From NCBI RefSeq assembly GCF_900215245.1, contig NZ_LT907842.1:2666001-2730000 (forward strand): 64,000 bases of DNA, in the 5' to 3' direction. This document shows, in pieces, positions 18,786 through 30,612 of the stretch (its first letter is position 1; each line of letters begins with the position of its first letter). Source of the stretch: Pseudomonas fluorescens (lineage in GTDB: Bacteria > Pseudomonadota > Gammaproteobacteria > Pseudomonadales > Pseudomonadaceae). A program made the translations under genes and the position numbers. The notes under the pieces are model-generated. The model did no database searches and was not told the origin of the DNA. It saw nothing but the letters and a program-made list of their open reading frames with translations.

Positions 18786-20354
18786 ATGACTAGTTTGCAT
18801 GCCGACGAGGCGTTCCTCGGCCATTACCAGTTAAGCCATGACCCTTTTGCTCCGCGGGTGCCTGGTTTCAAATTTTTCCCTGCCCAGCGCAAGCCGGTGC
18901 TTGGCCAATTGCACCATCTGGCGCGCTACAGCCAATTGCTGCTGGTGGTGACCGGCCCGTTGGGCAGTGGCAAAACCCTGCTGCGCCAGGCGCTGGTTGC
19001 CAGCACCAACAAGCAATCGGTCCAGAGCGTTGTGGTGTCGGCCCGTGGTGCGGGGGATGCGGCGGGTGTGCTACGCCAGGTGGCTCAGGCGCTGAATGTG
19101 TCCAATGCCGAGCCGAACGCGATTCTCAAGCAAGTGGTGCAACTGGGCCTGACCGGGCAAGAAGTGTATTTGCTGGTCGATGACGCCGAACAACTCGACG
19201 AGTCTGCCCTGGAAGCGCTGCTGGCGCTGGCGGCGGGCACGCCCGAAGGTCGCCCGCACGTGTTCCTGTTTGGCGAGTCGTCGTTGATCGCCGATCTGGA
19301 GCAGATCAGTGGTGATCAGGAGCTGTTTCACGTCATCGAATTACAACCGTACGAAGAGGAAGAAACCCGCGAATACCTGGCTCAACGCCTTGAAGGCGCC
19401 GGGGCCGGTATCGAACTTTTCTCCGCTTCGCAGATCTCTGATATTCACGAAAGCTCCGACGGCTGGCCTGGCACCATCAACCAGGTTGCCCGGGATGCCT
19501 TGATCGAAGCCATGATTGCAAGCCGCTCTGCGGTTAAGCGTCCAAAGATGGGGTTTACTATGCCTAAGAAGCACGTATTGGCTATTTCCGCCGTTGTCGT
19601 GGTCGCTGTTGCCGCCGCCTGGTTGATTCCGGGCCGCAGCAAGGCACCCGCCACCGCCGGTGCGCCAACCGAACAGGCGCAGTTGCCACTGGGCAAACCC
19701 ACGCCAAATGTCGAATTCGCCAACTCCGGCCAGCCGACCAACCTGCCGATGGTGGGTCAGCCGGTGATGCGCGGCCCGCTGGCCGAAGCCGCCGGTGGTA
19801 TTTCCGAAGGCGATGACGGTGTGCCGGTGGAAGGCTCCAGCGCCACGCCGCCAACCGTGACCACGACTGCGCCGCCTGCAGGCGTGCCAGCGGGCCCGGC
19901 AGCCACTCCAGCGGCCAAGCCGACCCCGGCACCGACCGTCGCTACCGCCAAGCCAGCTCCGGTTGCCAAGCCAGTCGCGCCTGCGCCAGTGGCCAAGCCG
20001 GCGCCAGCCGCCAAGCCCGCTGAGAAACCTGCCGCCGTTGCCAAAGCGGCTGCGCCTGCCGCCGCGGGCAGCAGCTGGTACACCAGCCAGCCGGCCGGCC
20101 ACTTCGTGGTGCAGATCCTCGGTACCAGTTCCGAAGCCAACGCTCAGGCCTTCGTGAAAGAGCAGGGCGGCGAGTACCGTTATTTCAAGAAAGTGCTCAA
20201 CGGCAAGCCTCTCTACGTGATCACTTACGGCAGCTTCCCAAGCCGTGCAGCAGCTGATTCCGCGATCAAAGCCTTGCCAGCGAAGGTTCAGGCTGGTAAA
20301 CCTTGGCCTCGCACTGTTGCCAGCGTTCAACAAGAACTCGCAACAACTCGCTGA
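18786..20354 (+). CDS. damX: DamX-like AAA ATPase with SPOR domain
   Basis: A 522-residue protein. An AAA-type ATPase domain sits at the N-terminus (about 15-240; Walker A GPLGSGKT at 57-64, Walker B-like VYLLVDDAEQ). One transmembrane segment follows at about 262-282, then a long Ala/Pro/Lys-rich periplasmic linker with repeated KPAPVAKP-like units (about 375-430), and a C-terminal SPOR domain (about 440-515, GHFVVQILGTSSEANAQAF). It occupies the damX position after aroB. E. coli DamX is a septal SPOR protein whose cytoplasmic part differs; in Pseudomonas the ATPase domain is retained. It starts 10 bp after aroB. Confidence 0.88.
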   Translation: MTSLHADEAFLGHYQLSHDPFAPRVPGFKFFPAQRKPVLGQLHHLARYSQLLLVVTGPLGSGKTLLRQALVASTNKQSVQSVVVSARGAGDAAGVLRQVAQALNVSNAEPNAILKQVVQLGLTGQEVYLLVDDAEQLDESALEALLALAAGTPEGRPHVFLFGESSLIADLEQISGDQELFHVIELQPYEEEETREYLAQRLEGAGAGIELFSASQISDIHESSDGWPGTINQVARDALIEAMIASRSAVKRPKMGFTMPKKHVLAISAVVVVAVAAAWLIPGRSKAPATAGAPTEQAQLPLGKPTPNVEFANSGQPTNLPMVGQPVMRGPLAEAAGGISEGDDGVPVEGSSATPPTVTTTAPPAGVPAGPAATPAAKPTPAPTVATAKPAPVAKPVAPAPVAKPAPAAKPAEKPAAVAKAAAPAAAGSSWYTSQPAGHFVVQILGTSSEANAQAFVKEQGGEYRYFKKVLNGKPLYVITYGSFPSRAAADSAIKALPAKVQAGKPWPRTVASVQQELATTR

Positions 20355-20360
20355 AGATTC

Positions 20361-20381
20361 GGCGGCCTTACCCAGGCCGCC
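20361..20381 (+). terminator. Stem-loop after damX, possible terminator
   Basis: GGCGGCCT and AGGCCGCC arms with a five-base loop directly follow the damX stop. No T-tract follows, so it may be only a transcript 3'-end stabiliser. Confidence 0.4.
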
Positions 20382-20566
20382 TCTCCCGGCACCTCAAAAA
20401 AATCCGCAAGTGCGTGCTGCCCTCAAGGCCGCGCGCTTTGTGGTGTCTGCGTCACAGTAGCTTTTGAGTCGTAGCGGTCAGAATTAAAAAAGTTTTGACT
20501 AGCACAGCATATCGCTTTAAACCTTTCATAAATGCGACATAGATTTGCGACATTTCGTCGCTAAAT

Positions 20567-20595
20567 TTGTGAGCGTTCGTGTCGGTGTGTACAAT
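20567..20595 (+). promoter_or_regulatory. Sigma-70 promoter of gltBD
   Basis: TTGTGA (20567-20572) and TACAAT (20590-20595) are separated by 17 bases, with an AT-rich stretch upstream (20475-20570). The leader before gltB would be about 105 bases. The 350-bp gap between damX and gltB holds no gene. Confidence 0.65.
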
Positions 20596-20706
20596 GACCT
20601 CCCTTTTGCCCCCGCAAAGCTGGCGTACGTTCGGCGTGGAAGGTAACGGGTTGAATTGAAAAGAAATTTGCCTCGGTAACAGAGGCAGCCTGGTGAGAAA
20701 GTGTCT

Positions 20707-23700
20707 ATGAAAGCAGGTCTGTACCAACCCGATGAATTCAAGGATAACTGCGGTTTTGGCCTGATAGCCCATATGCAGGGCGAGCCCAGTCATACCCTTT
20801 TGCAAACGGCCATCGAGGCCCTGACCTGCATGACCCACCGCGGTGGGATCAACGCCGACGGCAAAACCGGTGACGGTTGCGGCTTGCTGATTCAAAAGCC
20901 CGACCAGTTCCTGCGTGCTGTCGCAAAAGAACAATTTGCTGTCGACCTGCCCAAGCAGTACGCCGTGGGCATGGTGTTCTTCAACCAGGACCCGGTCAAA
21001 GCCGAAGCCGCTCGCGAGAACATGAACCGCGAGATCGTGGCTGCCGGCCTGCAACTGGTGGGCTGGCGCAAAGTGCCGATCGACACCAGCGTGCTCGGCC
21101 GTCTGGCCCTGGAGCGCCTGCCACAGATCGAACAAGTGTTCATCGCCGGCGATGGCCTGAGCGATCAGGACATGGCGATCAAGCTGTTCACCTCGCGTCG
21201 TCGCTCGTCGGTGTCCAACGCCGCCGATACTGACCACTACATCTGCAGCTTTTCGCACAAGACCATCATTTATAAAGGCCTGATGATGCCGGCGGATTTG
21301 ACCGCCTTCTATCCAGACCTGAGCGACGAGCGCCTGCAAACCGCAATCTGCGTGTTCCACCAGCGCTTCTCCACCAACACCTTGCCGAAATGGCCGCTGG
21401 CTCAGCCATTCCGCTTCCTCGCCCATAACGGCGAGATCAACACCATCACGGGTAACCGCAACTGGGCCGTGGCCCGTCGCACCAAGTTCGCCAACGACTT
21501 GATGGACCTCGAAGAGCTCGGCCCGCTGGTCAACCGCGTGGGCTCCGACTCCTCCAGCATGGACAACATGCTCGAGCTGATGGTCACCGGCGGCATCGAC
21601 CTGTTCCGTGGCGTGCGCATGATCATTCCGCCAGCGTGGCAGAACGTCGAAACCATGGACCCGGATCTGCGTGCGTTCTACGAGTACAACTCGATGCACA
21701 TGGAGCCGTGGGACGGCCCGGCCGGTGTGGTCATGACCGACGGCCGCTACGCGGTGTGCCTGCTCGACCGTAACGGTCTGCGCCCGGCGCGTTGGGTCAC
21801 CACGACCAACGGTTTCATCACCCTCGCGTCGGAAATCGGCGTATGGGACTACAAGCCTGAAGATGTCATCGCCAAAGGCCGTGTCGGCCCTGGCCAGATC
21901 CTGGCGGTGGACACCGAAACCGGGCAGATCCTCGACACCGATGCGATCGACAACCGCTTGAAGTCGCGTCACCCGTACAAGCAATGGCTGCGCAAGAACG
22001 CCCTGCGCATCCAGGCGACCATGGAAGACAACGACCACGGTTCGGCTTTCTATGACGTCGACCAGCTCAAGCAGTACATGAAGATGTACCAGGTCACGTT
22101 CGAAGAGCGCGACCAGGTGCTGCGTCCGCTCGGCGAACAAGGCTACGAGGCCGTCGGCTCCATGGGCGATGACACGCCAATGGCCGTGCTGTCCCAGCGC
22201 GTGCGCACGCCGTACGACTATTTCCGCCAGCAGTTCGCCCAGGTGACCAACCCGCCGATCGACCCGCTGCGCGAAGCCATCGTGATGTCGCTGGAAGTGT
22301 GCCTCGGTGCCGAGCGCAACATCTTCCAGGAATCGCCTGAGCACGCTTCCCGCGTCATTCTCAGTTCGCCGGTGGTTTCCCCGGCCAAATGGCGCTCGTT
22401 GATGACCCTGGAGCGCCCAGGCTTCGACCGCCAGATCATCGACCTGAACTACGACGAGAGCCTCGGCCTTGAAGCCGCTGTGCGTAACGTCGCCGATCAG
22501 GCCGAAGAAGCTGTGCGCGCCGGTCGTACCCAGATCGTGCTGACCGACCGCCACATCGCGCCAGGCAAACTGCCGATCCACGCTTCGCTGGCCACGGGTG
22601 CTGTGCACCACCGCCTGACCGAAAAAGGCCTGCGCTGCGACTCCAACATCCTCGTCGAAACCGCCACTGCCCGCGACCCGCATCACTTTGCGGTGCTGAT
22701 CGGTTTTGGCGCCTCGGCGGTGTACCCGTTCCTTGCGTACGAAGTGCTGGGCGACCTGATCCGCACCGGTGAAGTGCTGGGCGACCTCTATGAGGTGTTC
22801 AAGAACTACCGCAAGGGCATTACCAAGGGCCTGTTGAAGATCCTGTCGAAGATGGGCATCTCCACCGTCACCTCGTACCGTGGCGCTCAATTGTTCGAAG
22901 CCATCGGTCTCTCCGAAGAGGTCTGCGACCTGAGTTTCCGGGGTGTGCCGAGCCGCATCAAAGGCGCGCGTTTCGTCGATATCGAAGCCGAACAGAAAGC
23001 CCTGGCGGCCGAAGCCTGGAGCGCGCGCAAGCCGATCCAGCAAGGCGGCCTGCTCAAGTTCGTCCACGGTGGCGAATATCACGCGTACAACCCGGATGTG
23101 GTCAGCACCCTGCAAGCCGCTGTGCAGCAGGGCGACTACGCCAAGTTCAAGGAATACACCGCGCTGGTGGATAACCGCCCGGTGTCGATGATCCGCGATA
23201 TGTTCAAGGTGAAAACCCTGGACACGCCGCTGGCGATCAGCGAAATCGAACCACTGGAATCGATCCTCAAGCGTTTCGACTCCGCCGGTATCTCCCTGGG
23301 CGCTTTGTCGCCTGAGGCCCACGAAGCCCTGGCCGAAGCCATGAACCGCCTGGGTGCGCGTTCCAACTCCGGCGAAGGCGGTGAAGACCCGGCGCGCTAC
23401 GGCACCATCAAGAGCTCGAAAATCAAGCAAGTGGCGACGGGTCGTTTCGGTGTAACCCCGGAATACCTGGTTAACGCTGAAGTGCTGCAGATCAAAGTCG
23501 CCCAGGGCGCCAAGCCCGGTGAGGGCGGCCAACTGCCAGGCGGCAAGGTCAACGGCCTGATCGCCAAGCTGCGTTATGCAGTGCCGGGCGTGACGCTGAT
23601 TTCGCCGCCGCCGCACCACGACATCTACTCCATCGAGGATTTGTCGCAGCTGATTTTCGACTTGAAACAAGTCAACCCGCAGGCCCTGGTCTCGGTGAAA

Positions 23701-25152
23701 CTGGTCGCAGAAGCCGGCGTAGGCACCATCGCCGCCGGTGTGGCCAAGGCCTATGCCGACCTGATCACCATCTCCGGCTACGACGGCGGCACCGGCGCCT
23801 CGCCGCTGACCTCCATCAAGTACGCCGGCGCGCCGTGGGAACTGGGCCTGGCTGAAACTCACCAGACCCTGCGCGGCAATGACCTGCGCGGCAAAGTCCG
23901 GGTGCAGACCGACGGTGGCCTGAAAACCGGCCTCGACGTGATCAAGGCCGCGATCCTCGGCGCCGAAAGCTTTGGCTTCGGGACTGCGCCAATGATCGCC
24001 CTGGGCTGCAAATACCTGCGCATCTGCCACCTGAACAACTGCGCCACCGGCGTCGCGACGCAGAACGAGAAGCTGCGCAAAGACCACTACATCGGCACCG
24101 TCGACATGGTGGTGAATTTCTTCACCTACGTCGCCGAAGAAACCCGTGAGTGGCTGGCCAAGCTGGGCGTGCGTTCGCTGGAAGAGTTGATCGGGCGTAC
24201 CGATTTGCTCGACATCCTCGAAGGCCAGACCGCCAAGCAACAGCACCTGGACCTGACGCCGCTGTTGGGCAGCGACCATATCCCGGCAGACAAGCCACAA
24301 TTCTGCCAGGTGGATCGCAACCCACCGTTCGACAAAGGCCTGCTTGCCGAGAAGATGGTCGACATGGCCAGCGCGTCGATCAACGACGCCAGCGGTGGCG
24401 ACTTCGCTCTGGATATCTGCAACTGCGACCGTTCCATCGGCGCACGCATCTCCGGTGAAATCGCGCGCAAGCACGGCAACCAGGGCATGGCCAAGGCGCC
24501 GATCACCTTCCGTTTCAACGGCACTGCCGGCCAGAGCTTCGGCGTGTGGAACGCCGGTGGCCTGCACATGTACCTGGAAGGTGACGCCAACGACTACGTG
24601 GGCAAGGGCATGACCGGCGGCAAGCTGGTGATCGTTCCGCCTAAAGGCAGCATCTACAAGACCCAGGACAGTGCCATCATCGGCAACACCTGCTTGTACG
24701 GCGCTACCGGTGGCAAGCTGTTCGCCGCCGGTACTGCCGGTGAGCGTTTCGCCGTGCGTAACTCCGGTGCCCACACCGTGGTGGAAGGCACCGGCGATCA
24801 CTGCTGTGAGTACATGACCGGTGGCTTTGTCGCGGTACTGGGCAAGACCGGTTACAACTTCGGTTCGGGCATGACCGGCGGTTTCGCCTACGTGCTGGAC
24901 CAGGACAACACCTTCGTCGACAAGGTCAACCACGAGTTGGTCGAGATCCAGCGGATCAGCGGCGAAGCCATGGAGTCCTACCGGAACCACTTGCAGCACG
25001 TGCTGGACGAGTATGTCGAGGAGACCGGCAGCGAATGGGGTCGTAACCTCGCCGAAAACCTCGATGATTACCTGCGTCGTTTCTGGCTGGTCAAGCCCAA
25101 GGCTGCCAACCTGAAATCGTTGCTTTCCAGCATCCGTGCCAACCCGCAGTGA
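20707..25152 (+). CDS. gltB: Glutamate synthase (NADPH) large subunit
   Basis: The 1481-residue alpha subunit of GOGAT, which makes two glutamates from glutamine and 2-oxoglutarate. Domains run in order: N-terminal class II amidotransferase with nucleophile Cys15 ([11 protein letters not shown]) after a 14-residue propeptide, the central domain, the FMN-binding barrel ([38 protein letters not shown]) with 3Fe-4S cysteines ([12 protein letters not shown]), and the C-terminal beta-helix (GGxxxxG repeats such as [11 protein letters not shown]). ATG at 20707 is preferred over GTG at 20701 because GGTGAG lies nine bases upstream of it. gltD follows after 32 bp. Confidence 0.97.
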   Translation: MKAGLYQPDEFKDNCGFGLIAHMQGEPSHTLLQTAIEALTCMTHRGGINADGKTGDGCGLLIQKPDQFLRAVAKEQFAVDLPKQYAVGMVFFNQDPVKAEAARENMNREIVAAGLQLVGWRKVPIDTSVLGRLALERLPQIEQVFIAGDGLSDQDMAIKLFTSRRRSSVSNAADTDHYICSFSHKTIIYKGLMMPADLTAFYPDLSDERLQTAICVFHQRFSTNTLPKWPLAQPFRFLAHNGEINTITGNRNWAVARRTKFANDLMDLEELGPLVNRVGSDSSSMDNMLELMVTGGIDLFRGVRMIIPPAWQNVETMDPDLRAFYEYNSMHMEPWDGPAGVVMTDGRYAVCLLDRNGLRPARWVTTTNGFITLASEIGVWDYKPEDVIAKGRVGPGQILAVDTETGQILDTDAIDNRLKSRHPYKQWLRKNALRIQATMEDNDHGSAFYDVDQLKQYMKMYQVTFEERDQVLRPLGEQGYEAVGSMGDDTPMAVLSQRVRTPYDYFRQQFAQVTNPPIDPLREAIVMSLEVCLGAERNIFQESPEHASRVILSSPVVSPAKWRSLMTLERPGFDRQIIDLNYDESLGLEAAVRNVADQAEEAVRAGRTQIVLTDRHIAPGKLPIHASLATGAVHHRLTEKGLRCDSNILVETATARDPHHFAVLIGFGASAVYPFLAYEVLGDLIRTGEVLGDLYEVFKNYRKGITKGLLKILSKMGISTVTSYRGAQLFEAIGLSEEVCDLSFRGVPSRIKGARFVDIEAEQKALAAEAWSARKPIQQGGLLKFVHGGEYHAYNPDVVSTLQAAVQQGDYAKFKEYTALVDNRPVSMIRDMFKVKTLDTPLAISEIEPLESILKRFDSAGISLGALSPEAHEALAEAMNRLGARSNSGEGGEDPARYGTIKSSKIKQVATGRFGVTPEYLVNAEVLQIKVAQGAKPGEGGQLPGGKVNGLIAKLRYAVPGVTLISPPPHHDIYSIEDLSQLIFDLKQVNPQALVSVKLVAEAGVGTIAAGVAKAYADLITISGYDGGTGASPLTSIKYAGAPWELGLAETHQTLRGNDLRGKVRVQTDGGLKTGLDVIKAAILGAESFGFGTAPMIALGCKYLRICHLNNCATGVATQNEKLRKDHYIGTVDMVVNFFTYVAEETREWLAKLGVRSLEELIGRTDLLDILEGQTAKQQHLDLTPLLGSDHIPADKPQFCQVDRNPPFDKGLLAEKMVDMASASINDASGGDFALDICNCDRSIGARISGEIARKHGNQGMAKAPITFRFNGTAGQSFGVWNAGGLHMYLEGDANDYVGKGMTGGKLVIVPPKGSIYKTQDSAIIGNTCLYGATGGKLFAAGTAGERFAVRNSGAHTVVEGTGDHCCEYMTGGFVAVLGKTGYNFGSGMTGGFAYVLDQDNTFVDKVNHELVEIQRISGEAMESYRNHLQHVLDEYVEETGSEWGRNLAENLDDYLRRFWLVKPKAANLKSLLSSIRANPQ

Positions 25153-25175
25153 TATGCGCCTGAAGAGTTTGATGA

Positions 25176-26603
<1,428 letters not shown>

Positions 26604-26632
26604 CTCCGATCCCCAGTTGAAATGGGATCAAA

Positions 26633-26724
26633 ATGTGGGAGCGGGCTTGCTCGCGAATGCGGTGTATCAGTCACCAGATGTGTTGGCTGACCCACCGTTT
26701 TCGCGAGCAAGCCCGCTCCCACAT
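26633..26724. repeat. REPIN-type inverted REP doublet
   Basis: Inverted arms ATGTGGGAGCGGGCTTGCTC and GAGCAAGCCCGCTCCCACAT plus CGCGAA/TTCGCG, after the gltD stop. Confidence 0.95.
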
Positions 26725-26770
26725 TTGTTTTGCGGCGCTCTTATGTCCGCGACAAATTGACCCGATAGAC

Positions 26771-26798
26771 AAAAGGCACGGCTCACTCCGTGCCTTTT
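26771..26798 (+). terminator. Intrinsic terminator between gltD and hemE
   Basis: Perfect 11-bp stem AAAAGGCACGG-CTCACT-CCGTGCCTTTT. It ends in four T on either strand. It lies 48 bp before the hemE start, so it should end gltBD transcription; hemE must then start within the short remaining gap. Confidence 0.75.
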
Positions 26799-26845
26799 GC
26801 GTCGCGCTCTGAGAAAATGCCCGCACTTTTTTTGCGGATGCCGAC

Positions 26846-27913
26846 ATGACTGCCCTCAAGAACGACCGTTTCCTTCGTGCCCTGCTCAAGCAACCTGTAG
26901 ACGTCACGCCCGTGTGGATGATGCGTCAAGCCGGTCGCTACCTGCCGGAATACCGCGCCAGTCGCGCCCACGCCGGCGACTTCATGAGCCTGTGCATGAA
27001 CCCGGAGTTCGCCTGCGAAGTCACGATGCAGCCGCTGGACCGCTACCCACAACTGGATGCGGCCATCCTCTTCTCCGATATCCTGACCATTCCCGACGCC
27101 ATGGGCCAAGGCCTGTACTTCGAAACCGGCGAAGGCCCGCGTTTCAAGAAAGTCGTCAGCACCCTGGCCGACATCGAGGCCTTGCCGATCCCTGATCCGC
27201 ATAAAGACCTCGGTTATGTGATGGATGCTGTCAGCACCATTCGCCGCGAGCTCAATGGCCGTGTGCCGCTGATCGGCTTCTCCGGCAGCCCATGGACCCT
27301 GGCCACCTACATGGTCGAAGGCGGCTCGTCGAAAGACTTCCGCAAAACCAAGGCCATGCTCTACGACAACCCGCAAGCCATGCACCTGCTGCTCGACAAG
27401 CTGGCGCAGTCGGTCACCAGCTACCTCAACGGCCAGATCATGGCCGGTGCCCAAGCGGTGCAGATCTTCGACACGTGGGGCGGCAACCTGTCGGCGGCGG
27501 CGTACCAGGAGTTCTCCCTGGCCTACATGCGCAAGATCGTCAGCGGCCTGATCCGCGAGCACGAAGGCCGCAAAGTGCCGGTCATCCTGTTCACCAAAGG
27601 TGGCGGCCTGTGGCTGGAAAGCATCGCCGACGCCGGGGCCGATGCACTGGGCCTGGACTGGACCTGCGACATCGGCGAAGCCCGCCGTCGCGTCGGTAAC
27701 CAAGTGGCGCTGCAAGGCAACATGGACCCCACCGTGCTGTACGCCAAGCCGGAAGCGATCCGCACCGAAGTCGGCCGCATCCTGGCCAGCTACGGCAAGG
27801 GCAGCGGGCACGTGTTCAACCTCGGCCATGGCATTACGCCGGAAGTGAACCCGGAACACGCCGGCGCGTTCCTGCGCGCAGTGCATGAGCTGTCGGCGCA
27901 GTACCACGAGTAA
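26846..27913 (+). CDS. hemE: Uroporphyrinogen decarboxylase
   Basis: Decarboxylates the four acetate groups of uroporphyrinogen III in heme synthesis. The 355-residue protein has the N-terminal signature [16 protein letters not shown] (substrate-binding arginines) and the [16 protein letters not shown] motif, plus [11 protein letters not shown] and the terminal [11 protein letters not shown]. Full length; the start ATG 26846 agrees with the family. Next to gltD as in P. aeruginosa. Confidence 0.97.
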   Translation: MTALKNDRFLRALLKQPVDVTPVWMMRQAGRYLPEYRASRAHAGDFMSLCMNPEFACEVTMQPLDRYPQLDAAILFSDILTIPDAMGQGLYFETGEGPRFKKVVSTLADIEALPIPDPHKDLGYVMDAVSTIRRELNGRVPLIGFSGSPWTLATYMVEGGSSKDFRKTKAMLYDNPQAMHLLLDKLAQSVTSYLNGQIMAGAQAVQIFDTWGGNLSAAAYQEFSLAYMRKIVSGLIREHEGRKVPVILFTKGGGLWLESIADAGADALGLDWTCDIGEARRRVGNQVALQGNMDPTVLYAKPEAIRTEVGRILASYGKGSGHVFNLGHGITPEVNPEHAGAFLRAVHELSAQYHE

Positions 27914-27924
27914 ACGCAAAACAA

Positions 27925-28015
27925 ATGTGGGAGCGGGCTTGCTCGCGAATGCGCAGTGTCAGTCGATAAATTCGTCACTCAAACACCGCCTTCGCGAGCA
28001 AGCCCGCTCCCACAT
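27925..28015. repeat. REPIN-type inverted REP doublet
   Basis: Inverted arms ATGTGGGAGCGGGCTTGCTC and GAGCAAGCCCGCTCCCACAT around a short centre, between convergent hemE and the MFS gene. Confidence 0.95.
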
Positions 28016-28029
28016 AAAGCAGGACCGCG

Positions 28030-29304
28030 TCAGGCCTTTACATTCCCCAGCGGCGGCAACTTCGCCAGCTTCAGCGCCACCAACAGCGCGCCAATCAGCA
28101 ACGCCACGATAAACCCACCAATCCCATTCCACCCGGCAAAGTGCCAGAAGAACCCGCCTGCCGTGCCGGCCACACTCGAGCCTACGTAGTAGCAGAACAG
28201 GTACAACGACGACGCCTGTCCCTTGGCTTTCACTGCGCGACGGCCGATCCAGCTGCTGGCCACCGAGTGGGCGCCGAAGAAGCCGAAGGTGAAGATCAGC
28301 ATGCCCGGCACCACCAGCCACAGCGGGCTGAACAGGGTCAGGACCATGCCGGCGAGCATCAGCACGATGGTGCCCCACAGCACGCGGCGACGGCCGAGGC
28401 GATCCGCCAGGGAGCCAATTTTTGCCGAGCTGTAGATGCCCGACAAATACACCAGCGACAGCAGGCCAACCACTGCCTGGCTCAATGCATAGGGCGAAGC
28501 CAGCAGGCGATAGCCGATGTAGTTGAACATCGTCACGAACGCGCCCATCAGCAGGAAGGCCTCTAGAAACAACCAGGGTAAGCCTGCGTCCTTGAAGTGC
28601 ATGACGAAGCCGTCCACCAGGCTGCGTGGCTTGAGGCTGCTGGCGCGGAAGTTGCGCGATTCGGGGAGGATTTTCCAGAACACGGTGGCTGCGATCAGCG
28701 CCAGGGCGCCGATGATCAGCATTGCGGTGTGCCAACTGACGAAGTCGATCAGCACGCCGATGATCAGGCGCCCACTCATGCCGCCAATCGCGTTGCCGCC
28801 GATATACAAGCCCATGGCGAGGCCGATGTGTTGCGGGTGGATCTCTTCGCTCAGGTAGGTCATCGCCACGGCGGCCAGGCCGCTCAATGACAGGCCCACC
28901 AGTGCGCGCATCAGCAGAATCCCTTCCCACGTCGGCATCAAGCCGCTGGCGATGGTGGCCAGTGCCGCGCAGAACAGTGCGGCGACCATCACCGGTTTGC
29001 GCCCTAAGGTGTCGGAAATCGGGCCGGTGATCAGTAAGCCCAAGGCGAGCATCGCCGTCGAGACAGAGAGAATCAGGCTGCTTTGCGCGGCATTGATGGA
29101 AAACTCGTGAGACAGCGCCGGCATCATCGGCTGCACGCAATACAGCAGGGCAAAGGTCGCAAACCCGCCGGAGAACAGTGCCAGCACCGTGCGCATGAAC
29201 ATCGGCGTGCCTTTCTCGATGAACACCTCGTTGAGCTGGGCCACCACCTCATCCAGGGCGGTAGGCGGGGCTTTTTGAGCAAATGGAGCAACAGCAGATT
29301 TCAC
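28030..29304 (-). CDS. MFS transporter (YnfM-like)
   Basis: A 424-residue major-facilitator protein with 12 predicted membrane segments. MFS motif A appears after segment 2 (GPISDTLGRKPVM) and again in the second half (GSLADRLGRRRVL). Its closest likeness is to the YnfM family of putative arabinose/other sugar or drug efflux proteins, which are also paired with a LysR regulator; the substrate is unknown. The start is GTG at 29302-29304 with GAGG five bases upstream; 42 further open codons upstream would cross the presumed operator and are not supported. Confidence 0.82.
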   Translation of the reverse strand: MKSAVAPFAQKAPPTALDEVVAQLNEVFIEKGTPMFMRTVLALFSGGFATFALLYCVQPMMPALSHEFSINAAQSSLILSVSTAMLALGLLITGPISDTLGRKPVMVAALFCAALATIASGLMPTWEGILLMRALVGLSLSGLAAVAMTYLSEEIHPQHIGLAMGLYIGGNAIGGMSGRLIIGVLIDFVSWHTAMLIIGALALIAATVFWKILPESRNFRASSLKPRSLVDGFVMHFKDAGLPWLFLEAFLLMGAFVTMFNYIGYRLLASPYALSQAVVGLLSLVYLSGIYSSAKIGSLADRLGRRRVLWGTIVLMLAGMVLTLFSPLWLVVPGMLIFTFGFFGAHSVASSWIGRRAVKAKGQASSLYLFCYYVGSSVAGTAGGFFWHFAGWNGIGGFIVALLIGALLVALKLAKLPPLGNVKA

Positions 29305-29348
29305 GGGGACCTCGGCGAGGGAAAGCCTGCCAGGACTGGCAATGCAAA

Positions 29349-29376
29349 AAAGAATATAGCTGCCTAATGATTCTTT
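29349..29376. promoter_or_regulatory. Candidate LysR operator in the divergent MFS/LysR gap
   Basis: A perfect 7-bp inverted repeat AAAGAAT-N14-ATTCTTT is centred in the 124-bp divergent intergenic region. LysR regulators usually bind imperfect dyads in such gaps. The 14-base spacer is wider than the classical T-N11-A box, so this is only a candidate. Confidence 0.4.
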
Positions 29377-29428
29377 CCAATATATTGTTCGACCTGTTTG
29401 ATAGCTTTTACGACCTAATGAGGTTTGC

Positions 29429-30322
29429 ATGGAATTGCGTCACCTGCGGTACTTCATCGCCGTCGCCGAAGAACTGCATTTCGGCCGTGCCGCGCAGGTA
29501 CTGGGCATCTCGCAGCCGCCGCTGAGCCAGCAGATTCAGGCGCTGGAGCAACAGGTGGGCGCGCGTTTGTTTGAGCGGACCAATCGTCGGGTCGAGTTGA
29601 GCGAGGCCGGGCGGTTGTTCCTGCACGAGGCGCGGTTGGTGCTGGCGCAGGTCGATAAAGCCGCCGATGTGGCGCGGCGCGCGCAGTTGGGTGAGCTTGG
29701 GGAATTGAAGATCGGCTTCACCTCGTCGGCGCCGTTCAACGCCAGCATCCCGCAGGCGATTTTTGCGTTTCGTCAGGCGTTCCCGGCGGTCCACCTGAGT
29801 TTGCAGGAAATGAGCAGCACCGAAGTGGCCGAGTCGCTCGTCGATGAGTCGATCCAGGTCGGGCTGATGCGCCCGTTGCCGTTGCCGGACTCGTTGAGTG
29901 TCATCGAGCTCATGCGTGAGCCGCTGGTCGCCGTCCTGAACGCCGGGCACCGCTTGGTGGAAGGCAGCGAGCGCGGCTTGTACCTGGCGCAGCTGGCTGA
30001 AGAACCGTTCGTGTTTTTCCCTCGCAGCTACGGCAGCGGCCTCTACGCACAATTGCTCACCCTGGCGCGTGACGCTGGCTTCAGCCCGCACTTCGCCCAG
30101 GAAGCGGGCGAGGCGATGACCATCATTGGCCTGGTGGCGGCAGGCTTGGGGGTGTCAGTGTTGCCGGCGTCTTACCAGCGCATACGCATTGATGGCGTGG
30201 TGTATCGCACCTTGCTCGATCAGGACGCCGTGACGGCCGTGTGGCTGGTGCAACGCAAAGGCGCGCAAACCCCGATGGCCAGGGCGTTTGTGGAGCTTCT
30301 GACGCGCAAGGCGGCGATGTAG
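29429..30322 (+). CDS. LysR-family transcriptional regulator
   Basis: A 297-residue LTTR with the N-terminal winged helix-turn-helix (MELRHLRYFIAVAEELHFGR; ISQPPLSQQIQALEQQVGAR) and a C-terminal periplasmic-binding-protein-like effector domain (about 90-290). The divergent arrangement with the MFS exporter gene suggests it controls that gene. Effector unknown. It overlaps no neighbour. Confidence 0.92.
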   Translation: MELRHLRYFIAVAEELHFGRAAQVLGISQPPLSQQIQALEQQVGARLFERTNRRVELSEAGRLFLHEARLVLAQVDKAADVARRAQLGELGELKIGFTSSAPFNASIPQAIFAFRQAFPAVHLSLQEMSSTEVAESLVDESIQVGLMRPLPLPDSLSVIELMREPLVAVLNAGHRLVEGSERGLYLAQLAEEPFVFFPRSYGSGLYAQLLTLARDAGFSPHFAQEAGEAMTIIGLVAAGLGVSVLPASYQRIRIDGVVYRTLLDQDAVTAVWLVQRKGAQTPMARAFVELLTRKAAM

Positions 30323-30429
30323 GGACTGTCAGTAACGCAACCGGCTTAGTCATTCGCAAGAATAAAGCGGCGGTGCGCAGTGCGCTGGGGTTGCGATGAA
30401 GTGGATCAGAGCTGAGCGGCGCTTTGCCA

Positions 30430-30598
30430 CCGATTGCAGGCGAGCTGTTTTCAGGCAGACTGGCCGAGTTCCCGAAAGGGGCTTGTGAGACTCTGAGGAT
30501 CCTGGGCATCCAGCCATCGCAGAGCCAGGCAGGACGCGGCGATGACACGCCAACCTATTTGTGAAGAGGGCGCCGAAAGGCGCCCTTTGTCGTTTCTG
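30430..30598 (+). ncRNA. Candidate small RNA
   Basis: The 290-bp gap between the convergent LysR and lipoprotein genes (30323-30612) has no credible ORF. It ends in a terminator on the plus strand. The part before it is rich in short inverted repeats, for example GGATCCTGGGCATCC at about 30498-30512 and GGCGATGACACGCC at about 30539-30552. The layout (structured, non-coding, own terminator, flanked by convergent genes) suits an independent sRNA. No promoter was convincingly located, so the 5' end is a guess, and I could not match it to a named sRNA. Confidence 0.35.
30567..30597 (+). terminator. Intrinsic terminator with GAAA tetraloop
   Basis: AGGGCGCC-GAAA-GGCGCCCT followed by TTGTCGTTTCT. 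The T-tract is interrupted but richer on the plus strand than on the minus strand. It could end the LysR transcript or a small RNA. Confidence 0.65.
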
Positions 30599-30612
30599 AC
30601 GGGCTGACGTTC

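Noticed and set aside
20452..24999. Very long minus-strand open frame (1515 codons) opposite gltB
   Set aside because: It is the GC-rich mirror of gltB: no family match, no ribosome binding site and composition rich in His, Gln, Gly, Val as expected for an antisense shadow.
26633..28015. REP doublets near hemE read as a CRISPR array or tandem terminators
   Set aside because: Only two arms in inverted orientation per site, no regular direct repeats and spacers, and no T-tract; the same element recurs across the window.
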